From Archangium violaceum (lineage in GTDB: Bacteria > Myxococcota > Myxococcia > Myxococcales > Myxococcaceae), in NCBI RefSeq assembly GCF_016887565.1, contig NZ_CP069396.1, positions 1,701,001-1,765,000 on the forward strand: a stretch of 64,000 nt of DNA, read 5' to 3'. Below are positions 28,028 through 37,069 of the stretch, one piece after another; within the stretch, counting starts at the first letter, position 1, and every line of letters begins with the position of its first letter. A program made the position numbers and the translations under genes. The notes beneath the pieces are model-generated. The model saw only the letters and a list, made by a program, of their open reading frames with translations, was not told where the DNA came from and searched no databases.

Positions 28028-29091
28028 AACTCAACCTGAAGTCGCTGTCGCTGCCGGAATTGGAGCAGGCGCTGTCCGCCGCGCAGCCCTCTCCCACCGC
28101 GGTGCGCAAGGTGTTCGCCGCCGTGTTCGCCCATGGCGCCGCCTCGGTGGAGGAGGTGTGCCAGGCGCCCCAGGTGCCGCGGCGCGTCGCGGAGCTCCTC
28201 CGGGAGAACGCGGAGATGCCCCGGCTGGAGGTGGTGGAGCGCCGCCGGGCCGATGACGGCTTCGTGAAATACCTCTTCGCCTCGCCCCTGGGCGGCCGGG
28301 TGGAGGCGGTGCGCATCCCCATCTTCGACGAGAAGTACGTGGTGTGCGTCTCCAGCCAGGTGGGTTGCGCGCTGGCCTGCGACTTCTGCATGACGGGCAA
28401 GCTGGGCTTCCAGCGCAACCTGCGCACCTGGGAGATATTGGACCAGGTGATGCAGATCCGCGCCGAGGCGGACCGGCCCGTGCGCGGCGTGGTGTTCATG
28501 GGGATGGGGGAGCCGCTGCTCAACTACGCGGAGACGCTGCGCGCGGCGCAGATCCTCTCCCACCCGGCGGGCTTCGCCATCGCCGGTCCGTCCATCACCT
28601 TCTCCACCGCGGGCATGGTGCCGGCCATCCGGCGCTACGTGCGCGAGGGGCACCCGTACCGGCTGGCCTTCTCGGTGACGAGCGCCATTCCGGAGAAGCG
28701 CATCCAGGTGCTGCCCATCGAGAAAGCGCACCCGCTGCCGGAACTGGTGGACGCCATCCGCGAGTACGCTACGGTGCGCCGCGAACGGGCGATGATCGCC
28801 TACGTGACCATCAGCGGCTTCAACATGGGGCGCGAGGACGCGCTGGCGCTGAAGGAGACGTTCGAGGGCATCCCCATCAAGGTGGATCTCATCGACGTGA
28901 CGGACCCGACGGGGAAGTACCTGCCGCCCTCGGCCGACGAGCTGAAGGCCTTCCGGGACCACCTGCAGATTCTGGGAGCGCCCATTGCCCGGCGCTACTC
29001 GGGGGGCAAGGAGATCGGCGCGGCGTGCGGGACGCTGGAAGCTTCACAGTATGGTGGAGTGGTGCTGCCGCCTCCCGAGGCCGCTGGTTAG
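28024..29091 (+). CDS. rlmN: RlmN-type radical SAM rRNA/tRNA methyltransferase
   Basis: 355 residues. The radical SAM cluster motif is Cys115, Cys119, Cys122 in GCALACDFCMTGKLGF. The conserved downstream boxes GVVFMGMGEPLLNY and SITFSTAGMVPAIRR, and the C-terminal methylated Cys335 in IGAACGTLEAS, fit the RlmN mechanism of C2 methylation of adenosine (23S A2503 and tRNA A37). A Cfr-like specificity at C8 is possible but less likely without resistance context. It starts at a GTG overlapping the anti-sigma stop, so it is part of the sigma operon, an unusual place for rlmN. Confidence 0.9.
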   Translation: MKLNLKSLSLPELEQALSAAQPSPTAVRKVFAAVFAHGAASVEEVCQAPQVPRRVAELLRENAEMPRLEVVERRRADDGFVKYLFASPLGGRVEAVRIPIFDEKYVVCVSSQVGCALACDFCMTGKLGFQRNLRTWEILDQVMQIRAEADRPVRGVVFMGMGEPLLNYAETLRAAQILSHPAGFAIAGPSITFSTAGMVPAIRRYVREGHPYRLAFSVTSAIPEKRIQVLPIEKAHPLPELVDAIREYATVRRERAMIAYVTISGFNMGREDALALKETFEGIPIKVDLIDVTDPTGKYLPPSADELKAFRDHLQILGAPIARRYSGGKEIGAACGTLEASQYGGVVLPPPEAAG

Positions 29092-29102
29092 TTTAGCGGC
29101 CT

Positions 29103-29723
29103 ATGGTCGAGTACCTCGACAACCTCATCGCTCACATCGGATTGCTGGGGCTGCTGGTGCTCGGGTTGGCGGCGGCGTTGGAGTACGTGGTGCCGCCGTT
29201 TCCCGGAGACACCATCACGCTGCTGGGCGGGGTGTACGCGGTGCGAGGCGAGCACCCCTGGCCGCTGGTGTTCCTCGTGGTGGTGGCGGGGAGCGTGGCG
29301 GGGGCATTCATCAACTACCAGGTGGGCCGGTGGCTGGTGGGGCGCTTCGAGCGGCGGCCGCATGATGCGTTCTTCGGAATCACGCATGCGCGACTCGAGT
29401 CGGTGCAGTCCCAGATGCGGCACAAGGGGCCGTGGCTGTTGCTGGCCAACCGCTTCATCCCAGGCGTACGGGGATTGATTTTCGTGGCGGCGGGAGCGGC
29501 GCACATGCCGCGCAGCAACGCGCTCACCCTCGGGGCGCTGTCGGCGATGGCTCACACGGGGCTGGTGCTGGCGCTGGGGGCGGCGGTCGGTGGAAACCTG
29601 GAGCGGCTGGAGTCGCTGATGTGGCGCTACCAGCGGGCCGTTCTCGGCCTGGTGGTGGTGGGCGTGCTGGCGGTGGTGGTTCGAGCCCTCGCGAAGCGGA
29701 AGACGCCGGCGACGGAGCGGTGA
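29103..29723 (+). CDS. DedA family membrane protein
   Basis: 206 residues with four to five membrane segments and the DedA signatures EYVVPPFPGDTI, the GRWLVGR region, and the amphipathic NRFIPGVRGLIFVAAG helix containing the conserved Arg. Proteins of this class act in undecaprenyl phosphate or phospholipid flipping and membrane homeostasis. It starts 11 bases after rlmN and is probably the last gene of the sigma operon. Confidence 0.88.
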   Translation: MVEYLDNLIAHIGLLGLLVLGLAAALEYVVPPFPGDTITLLGGVYAVRGEHPWPLVFLVVVAGSVAGAFINYQVGRWLVGRFERRPHDAFFGITHARLESVQSQMRHKGPWLLLANRFIPGVRGLIFVAAGAAHMPRSNALTLGALSAMAHTGLVLALGAAVGGNLERLESLMWRYQRAVLGLVVVGVLAVVVRALAKRKTPATER

Positions 29724-29727
29724 ACCC

Positions 29728-29798
29728 CAGGTCTGGTCAACCAGACCTGAAGTGCAGCGACCTCGGCCCGTGCAGGTCAGGTCTGGTCAACCAGACCT
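29728..29798. repeat. Two identical palindromes spaced 50 bases
   Basis: The arms AGGTCTGGT and ACCAGACCT around a CA centre occur at 29729-29748 and again at 29779-29798. One flanking base on the left and four on the right are also identical. The spacing is exactly 50 bases. They lie about 190 and 140 bases upstream of the predicted start from the sigma-54 promoter at 29904, the usual position of enhancer sites for NtrC-type activators. Confidence 0.75.
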
Positions 29799-29903
29799 GA
29801 ACCGCGGGCGCCCGTCTTGCGCCGCGGATGCCGTCCTTGTGCCAGGACTCCAGTCAGCCCCTTGATGGCTAGTTAAAGGCGCGAAATCATTGGGAGATTC
29901 TGG

Positions 29904-29919
29904 TGGCCCGCGACTTGCG
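29904..29919 (+). promoter_or_regulatory. Sigma-54 promoter (-24/-12)
   Basis: TGGCCCGCGACTTGCG matches TGGCACG-N4-TTGCW with two mismatches and GG/GC exactly spaced. Predicted transcription start is near 29930, giving a 46-base leader to the ATG at 29976. Confidence 0.65.
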
Positions 29920-29975
29920 ACGGCCCGCCCGCCGCACTTCAGCGGCCTGAAATCCCAATTGGGGGGTTCACCAAG

Positions 29976-30644
29976 ATGCAGGACACGAATGGAAGCGACA
30001 CCCTGTCCACCCTGACGCTCGAGCAGGCGAAGGACTCGATTCTCGCCTACGTGGCACAGGGCAACTCCGGCCACTACAACATCGGCAGGCTCTACAACCA
30101 CATCGTCGACAACGACCTGGCGCGGAAGAGCGGGTACGACAGCGCCCAGGAGTTCTTCAGCCAGCACGTCAAGGTGCTCTCCAAGGCGACCCTGAGCCTG
30201 TACGGCACCGTCTCCCGGGAGTTCTCGGAGCCCATCTGCGTGGCGTACGGGATGACCCTCCTGGGGACCCTGCTCACCTACGAGAAGGCGGCCGGTCTGC
30301 GGCTCCCGGAGGGTGATCCGGGCCAGGTGCCCATCGAAGTGCCGGTGGAGGGCGGCACCGTGCAGTCGAAGCCCTTCGCCGACTGCTCCCTGGATGAGCT
30401 GAAGCTGGCTCTCAAGCACAAGCGCGTGCCGGCCACGCCCGTGTCTTCCTCGGATGCCGCCCGCGTCCAGTTCCTTCGCGACAGCCTGATGAAGCACTTC
30501 GCGAAGAGCTCGCGCGTGAGTGTCAGCGCGCGCGTCCACCGCGGCAAGACGCTGCTGAGTGTGCAGGACGTCCCCCTGGCCGAGCTGGAGCGGTTCGCCG
30601 AAGCCCTCCTGGATGGCATGCAGCCGGTGCGTGCGGTGGGGTGA
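29976..30644 (+). CDS. Hypothetical protein with N-terminal helical domain
   Basis: 222 residues, no signal peptide or membrane segment. Residues about 15-115 look like an all-helical domain (QAKDSILAYVAQGN, IGRLYNHIVDNDLA, SAQEFFSQHVKVLSKATLSLYG). A Pro/Gly linker follows near 115-130, then an alpha/beta C-terminal part (130-222). The N-terminal part recalls small DNA-binding or partition-type domains, but I do not recognise the family. It sits alone between a sigma-54 promoter and a strong hairpin, as an independently regulated single-gene unit. Confidence 0.75.
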   Translation: MQDTNGSDTLSTLTLEQAKDSILAYVAQGNSGHYNIGRLYNHIVDNDLARKSGYDSAQEFFSQHVKVLSKATLSLYGTVSREFSEPICVAYGMTLLGTLLTYEKAAGLRLPEGDPGQVPIEVPVEGGTVQSKPFADCSLDELKLALKHKRVPATPVSSSDAARVQFLRDSLMKHFAKSSRVSVSARVHRGKTLLSVQDVPLAELERFAEALLDGMQPVRAVG

Positions 30645-30670
30645 CGTCCCGCTGGACGTTGCCCGAAGGA

Positions 30671-30696
30671 CACGGTGGAGCGGTTCCTCCACCGTG
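30671..30696 (+). terminator. Hairpin terminator
   Basis: A perfect 10-bp stem (CACGGTGGAG with CTCCACCGTG) and 6-base loop lies 26 bases after the hypothetical gene. There is no T-run, which is common for terminators in such GC-rich genomes. Confidence 0.6.
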
Positions 30697-30747
30697 AGTC
30701 ACGAGGGGGCGTTGAGAGCGCGCAGGGGGCCGCGATAAGTGGCAACC

Positions 30748-32817
30748 ATGCTCCGTTCCCGCCCCTGGTTCCTCCTCCTCGTGGCGTTCGTGCTCGTTGG
30801 CGGCTGCCGGTGTGCTGAGCCGCCCGTGGGCGGGACACGCGGAGACTTCCGGGTGGAGCCGACGGCGCTCGACTTCGGCCGGGTGCTCGAGGGAGACACG
30901 GCACGCCGTTCGGTGACGGTGGTGGGCACGGGCCGAGCCGGAGTGACGGTGTTCGCCTTGGTGAAGAACGGACCCTTCACCCTGTCCGAGACCGAGGTGT
31001 CCGTTCCCGGTGTTGGCTCGGCCTCCCTGGAGGTGCTGTTTCCGGCGGGCAACGGCCTGGCGGAGGGCTCGCTGGTGCTGTCCGCGGGAAGCCACACGGA
31101 GGAGGTGGCCTTGCGAGGCGAGGGCGTGCGGCCCTTGGCGTGCGTACCCTCGGCGCCGTGCCGCGAGTCCCGCTTCGAACTGGAGCCGGGCGGGTGCGTG
31201 GAGTCGGTGGCCCCGGACGATACGGCGTGCATTCCCGACAGCCGGTGCCAGGAGAAGGGCCGTTGTCAGGCCGGAGTGTGCGCGGGCTCGCCACGCTCGT
31301 GTGATGACGGCAACCCCTGCACCCGGGACGCGTGCGCGCCGGACCTGGGCTGTGTGACGTCGCCCGTGGTGTGTCCCTCGTCGGGCAATCCCTGCCGAGT
31401 GGGAGTGTGTGACCTGAAGCGAGGTTGCACCGAGGTGGATGCCCAGGACTTCTCCGTCTGCGGCGAGGTGGACTGCGTCTCCGCGCGGTTGTGTGTCTCC
31501 GGCACCTGCCGGGAGGTGCCAACTCCCGAGGGCTTCCTCTGTGCGCCCGCCACGCCCTGCCAGGGCGAAGGCCACTGCGGCGGCGGCAGGTGCGTGCGTC
31601 CGGACGCGGGGGAGCTCGAGCCAGCCTTCTCCCAGGCTCTTGGTGGCGAGCCATCCTCCGAGTCCGGCGGGCCGGTGCTGCTCTCACATGGCGGCGCCCT
31701 CTTCGCCTCGGTGTGTCGTGATGATGCCGGTTGCCGATTGGTGTCGTACACGGGTGATGGCTTCCTGCGCTTCGAGACGCCCTACCCGGATGGTGCGGCG
31801 CGCACGCTGCTCGCCGTCTCGGACGCGGGCGTGGTGCTGCACGAGCCGGGAGCCATCGAGTCCTACGCATCCTCGGGGACGGGGGCCTCGTTGTGGCGCG
31901 TTCCACTCAGTGGCCTCGAAGCGCCGTTGGATGCTGGAGGGCTCGTCCCCTCCACGGGCGCTGGGCGGACCGCGATCGGCCTCCAGGGGGAGGTGGTGTC
32001 GCTCGTGTCGTGGGCGCCGCCAGATGCGGGGGTGGGGCAGGGCGCGGCGCTCGTGGTGCTCTCTCCCGATGGGGGAGTGCTGCGCTCGGGGCTGGTGGAC
32101 GGCTTCGCGGGAAGCTCGCGGGTGGCACTGGACTCGCGCGGAGAGGTGTTCCTCTTCGCCCCGGGTGGACCGCTCGCGCGCGCCACCGCGGATGATGGAG
32201 GGACGGGCTTCCAGACAGTACCGCTGCTCACGGAGGTGCCGGAGTCGAGGGCCTCGCTCGCCGTGGCGGGAGAGTGGCTCTTCGCCGGGGCTCGGTCCTT
32301 CGTGGCCGCGGACGGGGGGACATCGGTGCTGGCGGACTGGGATGCGGGGACGCGGGTGACACGGCCGCTCGACGAGCCCGTGCTGTTGCTGGACGACACC
32401 GGGTATGCCTTCGCCTGGTCGGAGGAGGCGGGGCTCGTGCTGCGTGCATTCGATGCCCGCGCGGGCGCGGTGCGCTGGGAGACGGCCGTGCTGTCGGAGG
32501 AGAGCCCGGGCGTGCTGCACGAGGCCGCGCTGGTCCAGGGCGGCGCGGTGAGCACGGTGACGAGCGTTGGGTTCGATGGGGGGACCCAGTCACACGTGCA
32601 GGTGTTCGCCGAGGGCCAGCGGCTCATGCAGTGCCCGCTGCCCGGCACTCCCCGCGTGGCTGGTGCCGCCTACGTGGGGCGCTCCGTCTACGTCATGCTC
32701 GAACGTGAGGGCACCTGGCGGCTGGAGGCGTTCGACCTCGGGTCGCTCGTCACGGCGGAGACACGCGGATGGCCCCAGGGGTCCGCGGTCTCCGGCTCAC
32801 GGCGCGAGCGCCCCTGA
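30748..32817 (+). CDS. Lipoprotein with ASH-like, Cys-rich and propeller-like regions
   Basis: About 689 residues. The leader ends in a lipobox (VLVGGC, Cys about 20). Residues about 34-110 resemble an ASH/HYDIN-type immunoglobulin-like domain (FRVEPTALDFGRVLEGD). Residues about 122-265 hold many Cys in repeated CxxGxC patterns of the kind common in myxobacterial surface proteins (CDDGNPCTRDAC). From 290 to the end is a beta-rich region with propeller-like repeats. It is expected to sit in the outer membrane, facing out or in. The start may be ATG 30748 or GTG 30739. Function unknown; binding rather than catalysis is more likely. It is convergent with the chemoreceptor fusion. Confidence 0.78.
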   Translation: MLRSRPWFLLLVAFVLVGGCRCAEPPVGGTRGDFRVEPTALDFGRVLEGDTARRSVTVVGTGRAGVTVFALVKNGPFTLSETEVSVPGVGSASLEVLFPAGNGLAEGSLVLSAGSHTEEVALRGEGVRPLACVPSAPCRESRFELEPGGCVESVAPDDTACIPDSRCQEKGRCQAGVCAGSPRSCDDGNPCTRDACAPDLGCVTSPVVCPSSGNPCRVGVCDLKRGCTEVDAQDFSVCGEVDCVSARLCVSGTCREVPTPEGFLCAPATPCQGEGHCGGGRCVRPDAGELEPAFSQALGGEPSSESGGPVLLSHGGALFASVCRDDAGCRLVSYTGDGFLRFETPYPDGAARTLLAVSDAGVVLHEPGAIESYASSGTGASLWRVPLSGLEAPLDAGGLVPSTGAGRTAIGLQGEVVSLVSWAPPDAGVGQGAALVVLSPDGGVLRSGLVDGFAGSSRVALDSRGEVFLFAPGGPLARATADDGGTGFQTVPLLTEVPESRASLAVAGEWLFAGARSFVAADGGTSVLADWDAGTRVTRPLDEPVLLLDDTGYAFAWSEEAGLVLRAFDARAGAVRWETAVLSEESPGVLHEAALVQGGAVSTVTSVGFDGGTQSHVQVFAEGQRLMQCPLPGTPRVAGAAYVGRSVYVMLEREGTWRLEAFDLGSLVTAETRGWPQGSAVSGSRRERP

Positions 32818-32820
32818 GGC

Positions 32821-35800
32821 TCAGTTTTTCAGCTGCTCCAATTCCTGCTTGTCCAGCCACAGGTCCTCGAAGCGCACCTGCGGGGGGGTCTGGTGCAGCC
32901 GCAGTCCCTGCACCCGGCCGCTCGCCGCCGCGTGCACGCGGTGGTGGAAGAGCGGGATGGTGGGGCAGTCCTCGTGGACGATCTGCTCCGCGAGCCGGTA
33001 GAGCTGCTTGCGCTGCTCCGGGTCGATGGTGACGCGCGCCTCCGTGGTGAGCCTGTCCAGCTCCGCGTTGCGGTAGCCCAGCGAGTAGATCAGCTGCGCC
33101 TTCGAGTTGAGGTGGAAGAAGAGGAAGTTGTCCGGATCCGGGTAGTCGGCGATCCACCCCACCCGGAAGACCGGCAGCCGTCCCTCGCGCCGCCGCTCCC
33201 CGAAATCCTCCGCGCGCAGCTCCTGGTGCCTGAGCTCCACCAGCCCCGCCTCCACCAGCGGCCGGAACAGGACGGTATCCTCCTCCGAGGTGTCGCGCCC
33301 CACCGCGTGGTAGATGGTCAATGGCAGCATCCGCAGTCCAGCCTCGCGCAGCAGGCGCTCGGCCAGGCCGATGTCCAGGCGCGGCTCGGGCATCAAGCCC
33401 TCGTCGTCCAGCAGCTCCGGGGGCGTCATCGAGCGGGCCACGCGCGCGCCCTTGTGGAAGTGGTCCACCAACCCCTGGATGTCCATGCCCGCCCGGATGG
33501 CCTTGCGAACCCGCACATCGTTGTACGGCGCCTCCCTCAGGCTGAAGCCGAGGAACGACGTGGAGGGCGTGGTGCTGGCGACCACCTGTTGCCCGTCCTG
33601 TTCGAGCGACTCCACGTGCCGGGCGAACAGGTGGGAGACGATGTCCACCGTCCCTTCCCGCAGCGCGGCCACGGCCTGCTCTCGCGACTCCACCAGATGG
33701 AACTCGAGCCGGTCCAGCAGGGGCTGTTCCTTGCGCCAGTAGGTGGGGTTGCGCTCGAGCGTGATGAGGCTCGAGTCGAAGCCCACCTGCCGGAAGGGGC
33801 CCGTGCCCACCGCCTGGCCGCCCGGACCCAACCGGGCCACCGCCGCGCGCGGCAGGGTCATCAGCTGGAGGAAGAAGGCCTTGGGCTCCTCCAGCCGTAT
33901 CTCCAGCGTGAGCTCGTCCAGCACCTCGATGCCGGTCACCTCGCGAGCCTGGCCCGTGACGAACGCCTTGGCGCCCTCCACGTCCTCCAGCAGGCCTCTA
34001 TCCGGCGACTTCACCATCGGGTCCAGCAGCCGCTCGAAGTGACGCTTCACGTCGCGCGCGTTCAGCGGCATCCCATCGTGGAAGGTGACGCCCCGCCGCA
34101 GGTGGAAGCGGTAGCGGCGTGCCGAGGGATCCGCCTCCCAGCGCTCGGCCAGATCCGGCACCAGCACGCCATCATCCATCCGCAGCAGGCCCGAGAAGAC
34201 GCAGGCGCACATCTCCAGCAGCTGGTTCTCCACGGCGAAGAGCGGATCCAACCCGCCCTGCACCCGGACGAAGGCCGTCTGGTGGATGCCGACGTGCAGC
34301 GTGCCGCCCGGGTTCGGCGCTGGCAGCCGGAAGCGGAACACCTCTCCATCCAGACTGGCCGCCTCGTGCGCCAGCTGCTCCACCGTACGGCTCAGTCCGT
34401 CGCCGATCCGGATGACCTGGAGCGCGTCCTCGCGCACCCGAGCCACCTCCTCGCCAATGGCCGAGTCCCCGCGCATCAGCACGTCGTGCGCCGCGCGAAT
34501 CTCCTCGATGGCCGTGCTCAGCCGCACCACCGCGTTGGACAGGTCGCGGCCCGTGCGCGCCTGGCCCTCCGCCTTGTGCGAGGCCTCCTGTGCCAGCTTG
34601 GCCATCTGCTGCGTCTGGTGCACCAGCTCGCGCCCGTGCCCCGCCTGCTCGATGGCCGCCCGCGTCACGTCGTCCACGCGCCGCGCCACCCGTCGGCTGG
34701 CCTCCACCACCGTGGAGCCCTGGGCCTCCAGCCGCTTCGTCTCCGCCACCGTGGCCTCCACCGCCGTGAAGGTGCGCTGGGTGATGGTGCGGATCTCCAT
34801 CAGCGCCTCGGCCGCCCGGTCTCCCAGGAGCACGCCCGTGCCGGCCTGCTCGCGGCCCTCCTTCACCAGCGAGACGGCCGTGTCCACCTCCCTGCGCACG
34901 CCCCCGACGATGGTGGCGATCTCCCGCGTGGAGCGCGCGGTGCGCTCGGCCAGGCTGCGGATTTCATCCGCCACCACGCCGAAGGGCCGGCCCTGCTCGC
35001 CCGCCTGCGCGGCGATGATGGCGGCGTTGAGCGCCAGCAGGTTCGTCTGGTCGGCGATCTCCTGGATGACGTCCACGATGCGGCCAATCTGGGTGGAACG
35101 AACGCCCAGCGAGTCCACCAGCTCCGCGGCCTTGCGGACCGTCTCCTCCACCCGGTACATGCCCTGGACGCAGTCGTTGACGAGCACCTCGCCGCGCTCG
35201 GCGGTGGCCGTCACCGCGTGCGCCAGCTGGTTCGTCTCCGAGGCGCGGTGGCGCACGGCGTCGATGCCCGTCTGCACCATCTGGACGAAGGCTTCCGCCT
35301 CGCTGGCGAAGCGCGCCAGCTCGTCGCCCGAGGACGCGATGTGGTGCAGCCGCTCGCTCATGGCCTGCACCTGCTGGGTGGTGCGGTGCGAGAACTCGTC
35401 CAGCGCCAGCAGCGCCTCGGCCACCTGTCCCAGCCGCTCGGTCATCTCCACCAGCGAGCCGTTCGTCTCCTGGGCGAAGCTCTCCAGTTGCGTCACGCGC
35501 TTGCCCGCGGCCTGGAGACTCTGGCCCATGCTGTCCACCGACTCCTGTGAGCGCTCCACCGCTCCGCCCTGGCGGCGCGCGGCCTCCAGGAGCATGCGCA
35601 CCTCCTCGCTCACCCCCTGGCAGGTGCGGTGCACGTTGCCCGTCACCCGCTGCACCTGGGTGAGCGCGCGGCGCAGGGAGTAGAGGAGCCGGCGCACATC
35701 GCGCTGATCTCCGATACCCCCGTAGGACATGCTGGTGAGGTCGCCTTCGGCGAGCCGGGTGAGCAGGCTGCTGCGGTCCTGGGCGCGCTCCGATACCCAG

Positions 35801-35979
35801 GAGAACCAGAAGAGGTAGCTTGTCACCAGGAGCAGCGTCGGCGAGCCCGCGAGCAGCACCGTCCAGCCCACCCAGTCATCGGGGTGGCCGGTGAAGAAGC
35901 GCAGCAGTCCGCCGAGAACGAGGGCCAGCGTGAGCCCTCCGACGACCATGAAGGCGAGGAGATACTTTTTGGCGGCCAT
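32821..35979 (-). CDS. Chemoreceptor signalling domain fused to oligopeptide-binding (SBP_bac_5) domain
   Basis: A product of 1052 residues. Two membrane segments (about 5-27 and 37-60) are joined by a loop of only about ten residues, so there is no periplasmic sensor. Then comes a long methyl-accepting chemotaxis signalling helix pair (about 120-530) with the conserved tip [16 protein letters not shown] and [21 protein letters not shown] family 5 extracellular solute-binding domain (about 556-1040), of the OppA/DppA type, follows: [39 protein letters not shown] and [10 protein letters not shown]. By topology the binding domain would be cytoplasmic, not periplasmic. SgrR-type regulators provide a precedent for a cytoplasmic SBP_bac_5 domain. 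The ATG at 35979 (MAAKKYLL) is chosen over an open upstream extension. The ligand is unknown. Confidence 0.9.
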   Translation of the reverse strand: MAAKKYLLAFMVVGGLTLALVLGGLLRFFTGHPDDWVGWTVLLAGSPTLLLVTSYLFWFSWVSERAQDRSSLLTRLAEGDLTSMSYGGIGDQRDVRRLLYSLRRALTQVQRVTGNVHRTCQGVSEEVRMLLEAARRQGGAVERSQESVDSMGQSLQAAGKRVTQLESFAQETNGSLVEMTERLGQVAEALLALDEFSHRTTQQVQAMSERLHHIASSGDELARFASEAEAFVQMVQTGIDAVRHRASETNQLAHAVTATAERGEVLVNDCVQGMYRVEETVRKAAELVDSLGVRSTQIGRIVDVIQEIADQTNLLALNAAIIAAQAGEQGRPFGVVADEIRSLAERTARSTREIATIVGGVRREVDTAVSLVKEGREQAGTGVLLGDRAAEALMEIRTITQRTFTAVEATVAETKRLEAQGSTVVEASRRVARRVDDVTRAAIEQAGHGRELVHQTQQMAKLAQEASHKAEGQARTGRDLSNAVVRLSTAIEEIRAAHDVLMRGDSAIGEEVARVREDALQVIRIGDGLSRTVEQLAHEAASLDGEVFRFRLPAPNPGGTLHVGIHQTAFVRVQGGLDPLFAVENQLLEMCACVFSGLLRMDDGVLVPDLAERWEADPSARRYRFHLRRGVTFHDGMPLNARDVKRHFERLLDPMVKSPDRGLLEDVEGAKAFVTGQAREVTGIEVLDELTLEIRLEEPKAFFLQLMTLPRAAVARLGPGGQAVGTGPFRQVGFDSSLITLERNPTYWRKEQPLLDRLEFHLVESREQAVAALREGTVDIVSHLFARHVESLEQDGQQVVASTTPSTSFLGFSLREAPYNDVRVRKAIRAGMDIQGLVDHFHKGARVARSMTPPELLDDEGLMPEPRLDIGLAERLLREAGLRMLPLTIYHAVGRDTSEEDTVLFRPLVEAGLVELRHQELRAEDFGERRREGRLPVFRVGWIADYPDPDNFLFFHLNSKAQLIYSLGYRNAELDRLTTEARVTIDPEQRKQLYRLAEQIVHEDCPTIPLFHHRVHAAASGRVQGLRLHQTPPQVRFEDLWLDKQELEQLKN

Positions 35980-36052
35980 GAGTGTACGGTTTCGCACCGT
36001 AGCCCGCATTCTCGCTCGGGTCTTCAATTCGGCACAGACTGAGGGGGTGCTC

Positions 36053-37069
36053 GTGCTCGCTCCCTTGCTCCTGCTCGCTCTTCCCGCGGGGGGAGTGCCA
36101 TCCGCCCCCTCCCCGGTGGAGAGCGCCCGCTTCGTCTTCGCCTGGAGGGGCGTCCCCGTGGGGACCGTCACCCTGTCTCTCGACTCCGAGGCAAGACGCT
36201 TCACCTACACCTCTCGCCACCTGCACACCCGAGGGACGCACGTCGGGGAGAGCGTCCGGGAGGTCTCCTTGGAACTCCAACCCGGAGGCACGGTGGTGGG
36301 GCGCACGAGCGTTCCTCAGGCGCTGTGGTTGTGGCGAGGCCCCCCTGTCCTCGGGTGCGTGACGGGGCGGGAGGAACTCTCCGGTCGGGAGGGGCCGCAC
36401 TGTGTCACCGCCGTTCGGGGGGCCGTGGTGGAGGGCACACTGCTCGGCCAGCCCTTCACCGCGCACCATGACGAGCACGGACGGATGGTGGTGCTGGAGG
36501 TGGGGCAAGCGCGTTTCACCGCCGTGCCGCCAGGACAGCGGCTGAGGCCTCCCCCGGAGCTCTTCGCGGAGGGCCTGCCCGTGGAGGGGGAGTCCGGTCC
36601 GCTCGCCTTCTCGCCCGCATGGCCCGCGGAGCCGCGCCCAGGATGGCTGACGGCCTGGCGGGCGTTGGAGGCGCGGGCGCTCGCGGCGGAGGTTCATGCG
36701 GCCTTCGCGGAGAAGGGCCCGGGCGCCGCGGACTTCCGTGAGGACGGTGAGGGCGAGGCGGGCGGGTGTCTGGCGCATGCGTCACGCTTCGCGGCCCGGG
36801 CGGCGGCGCGCGGGCAGCGAGTGGCGCTGGTGCACGGGTTGCTCGTCGTGGACGGAGGCCCCGCCCGGCCTCATGCCTGGGTGCGCGTGGGCCTCGTGGG
36901 GGGCGGTACGTTGGAACTGGATCCCACCTCGTTGGACCCCGTCACCCCCGAGACGCATCTGCCGCTCGCGGTGGCCCGGCCGGGAGCGCCTTCGGTGGAG
37001 GCCGGGGAGCGGTGGCTGGCGCTGCTGCGCGGTGAGCACCGCGTGGTGCGTCTCAGTCGAAGGGAATGA
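36053..37069 (+). CDS. Secreted transglutaminase-like protein
   Basis: About 338 residues with a signal peptide ([18 protein letters not shown]). The N-terminal half is beta-rich and resembles DUF3108-like domains ([18 protein letters not shown]). The C-terminal part carries a transglutaminase-like triad in order: Cys239 in GGCLAHA, His274 in PHAWVRV and Asp290 in LDPTSLDP, with typical spacing. Such proteins are cysteine proteases, amidases or crosslinkers of the periplasm. The start at GTG 36053 has GAGGGGG five bases upstream; an ATG at 35978 would make a poorer leader. It is divergent from the chemoreceptor fusion and its 3' end overlaps the astA 3' end by 17 bases. Confidence 0.72.
   Translation: MLAPLLLLALPAGGVPSAPSPVESARFVFAWRGVPVGTVTLSLDSEARRFTYTSRHLHTRGTHVGESVREVSLELQPGGTVVGRTSVPQALWLWRGPPVLGCVTGREELSGREGPHCVTAVRGAVVEGTLLGQPFTAHHDEHGRMVVLEVGQARFTAVPPGQRLRPPPELFAEGLPVEGESGPLAFSPAWPAEPRPGWLTAWRALEARALAAEVHAAFAEKGPGAADFREDGEGEAGGCLAHASRFAARAAARGQRVALVHGLLVVDGGPARPHAWVRVGLVGGGTLELDPTSLDPVTPETHLPLAVARPGAPSVEAGERWLALLRGEHRVVRLSRRE

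Noticed and set aside
35980-36204. N-terminal extension of the chemoreceptor fusion
   Set aside because: The 75 extra residues are basic low-complexity, overlap the divergent gene, and precede a natural MAAKK membrane-anchor start.
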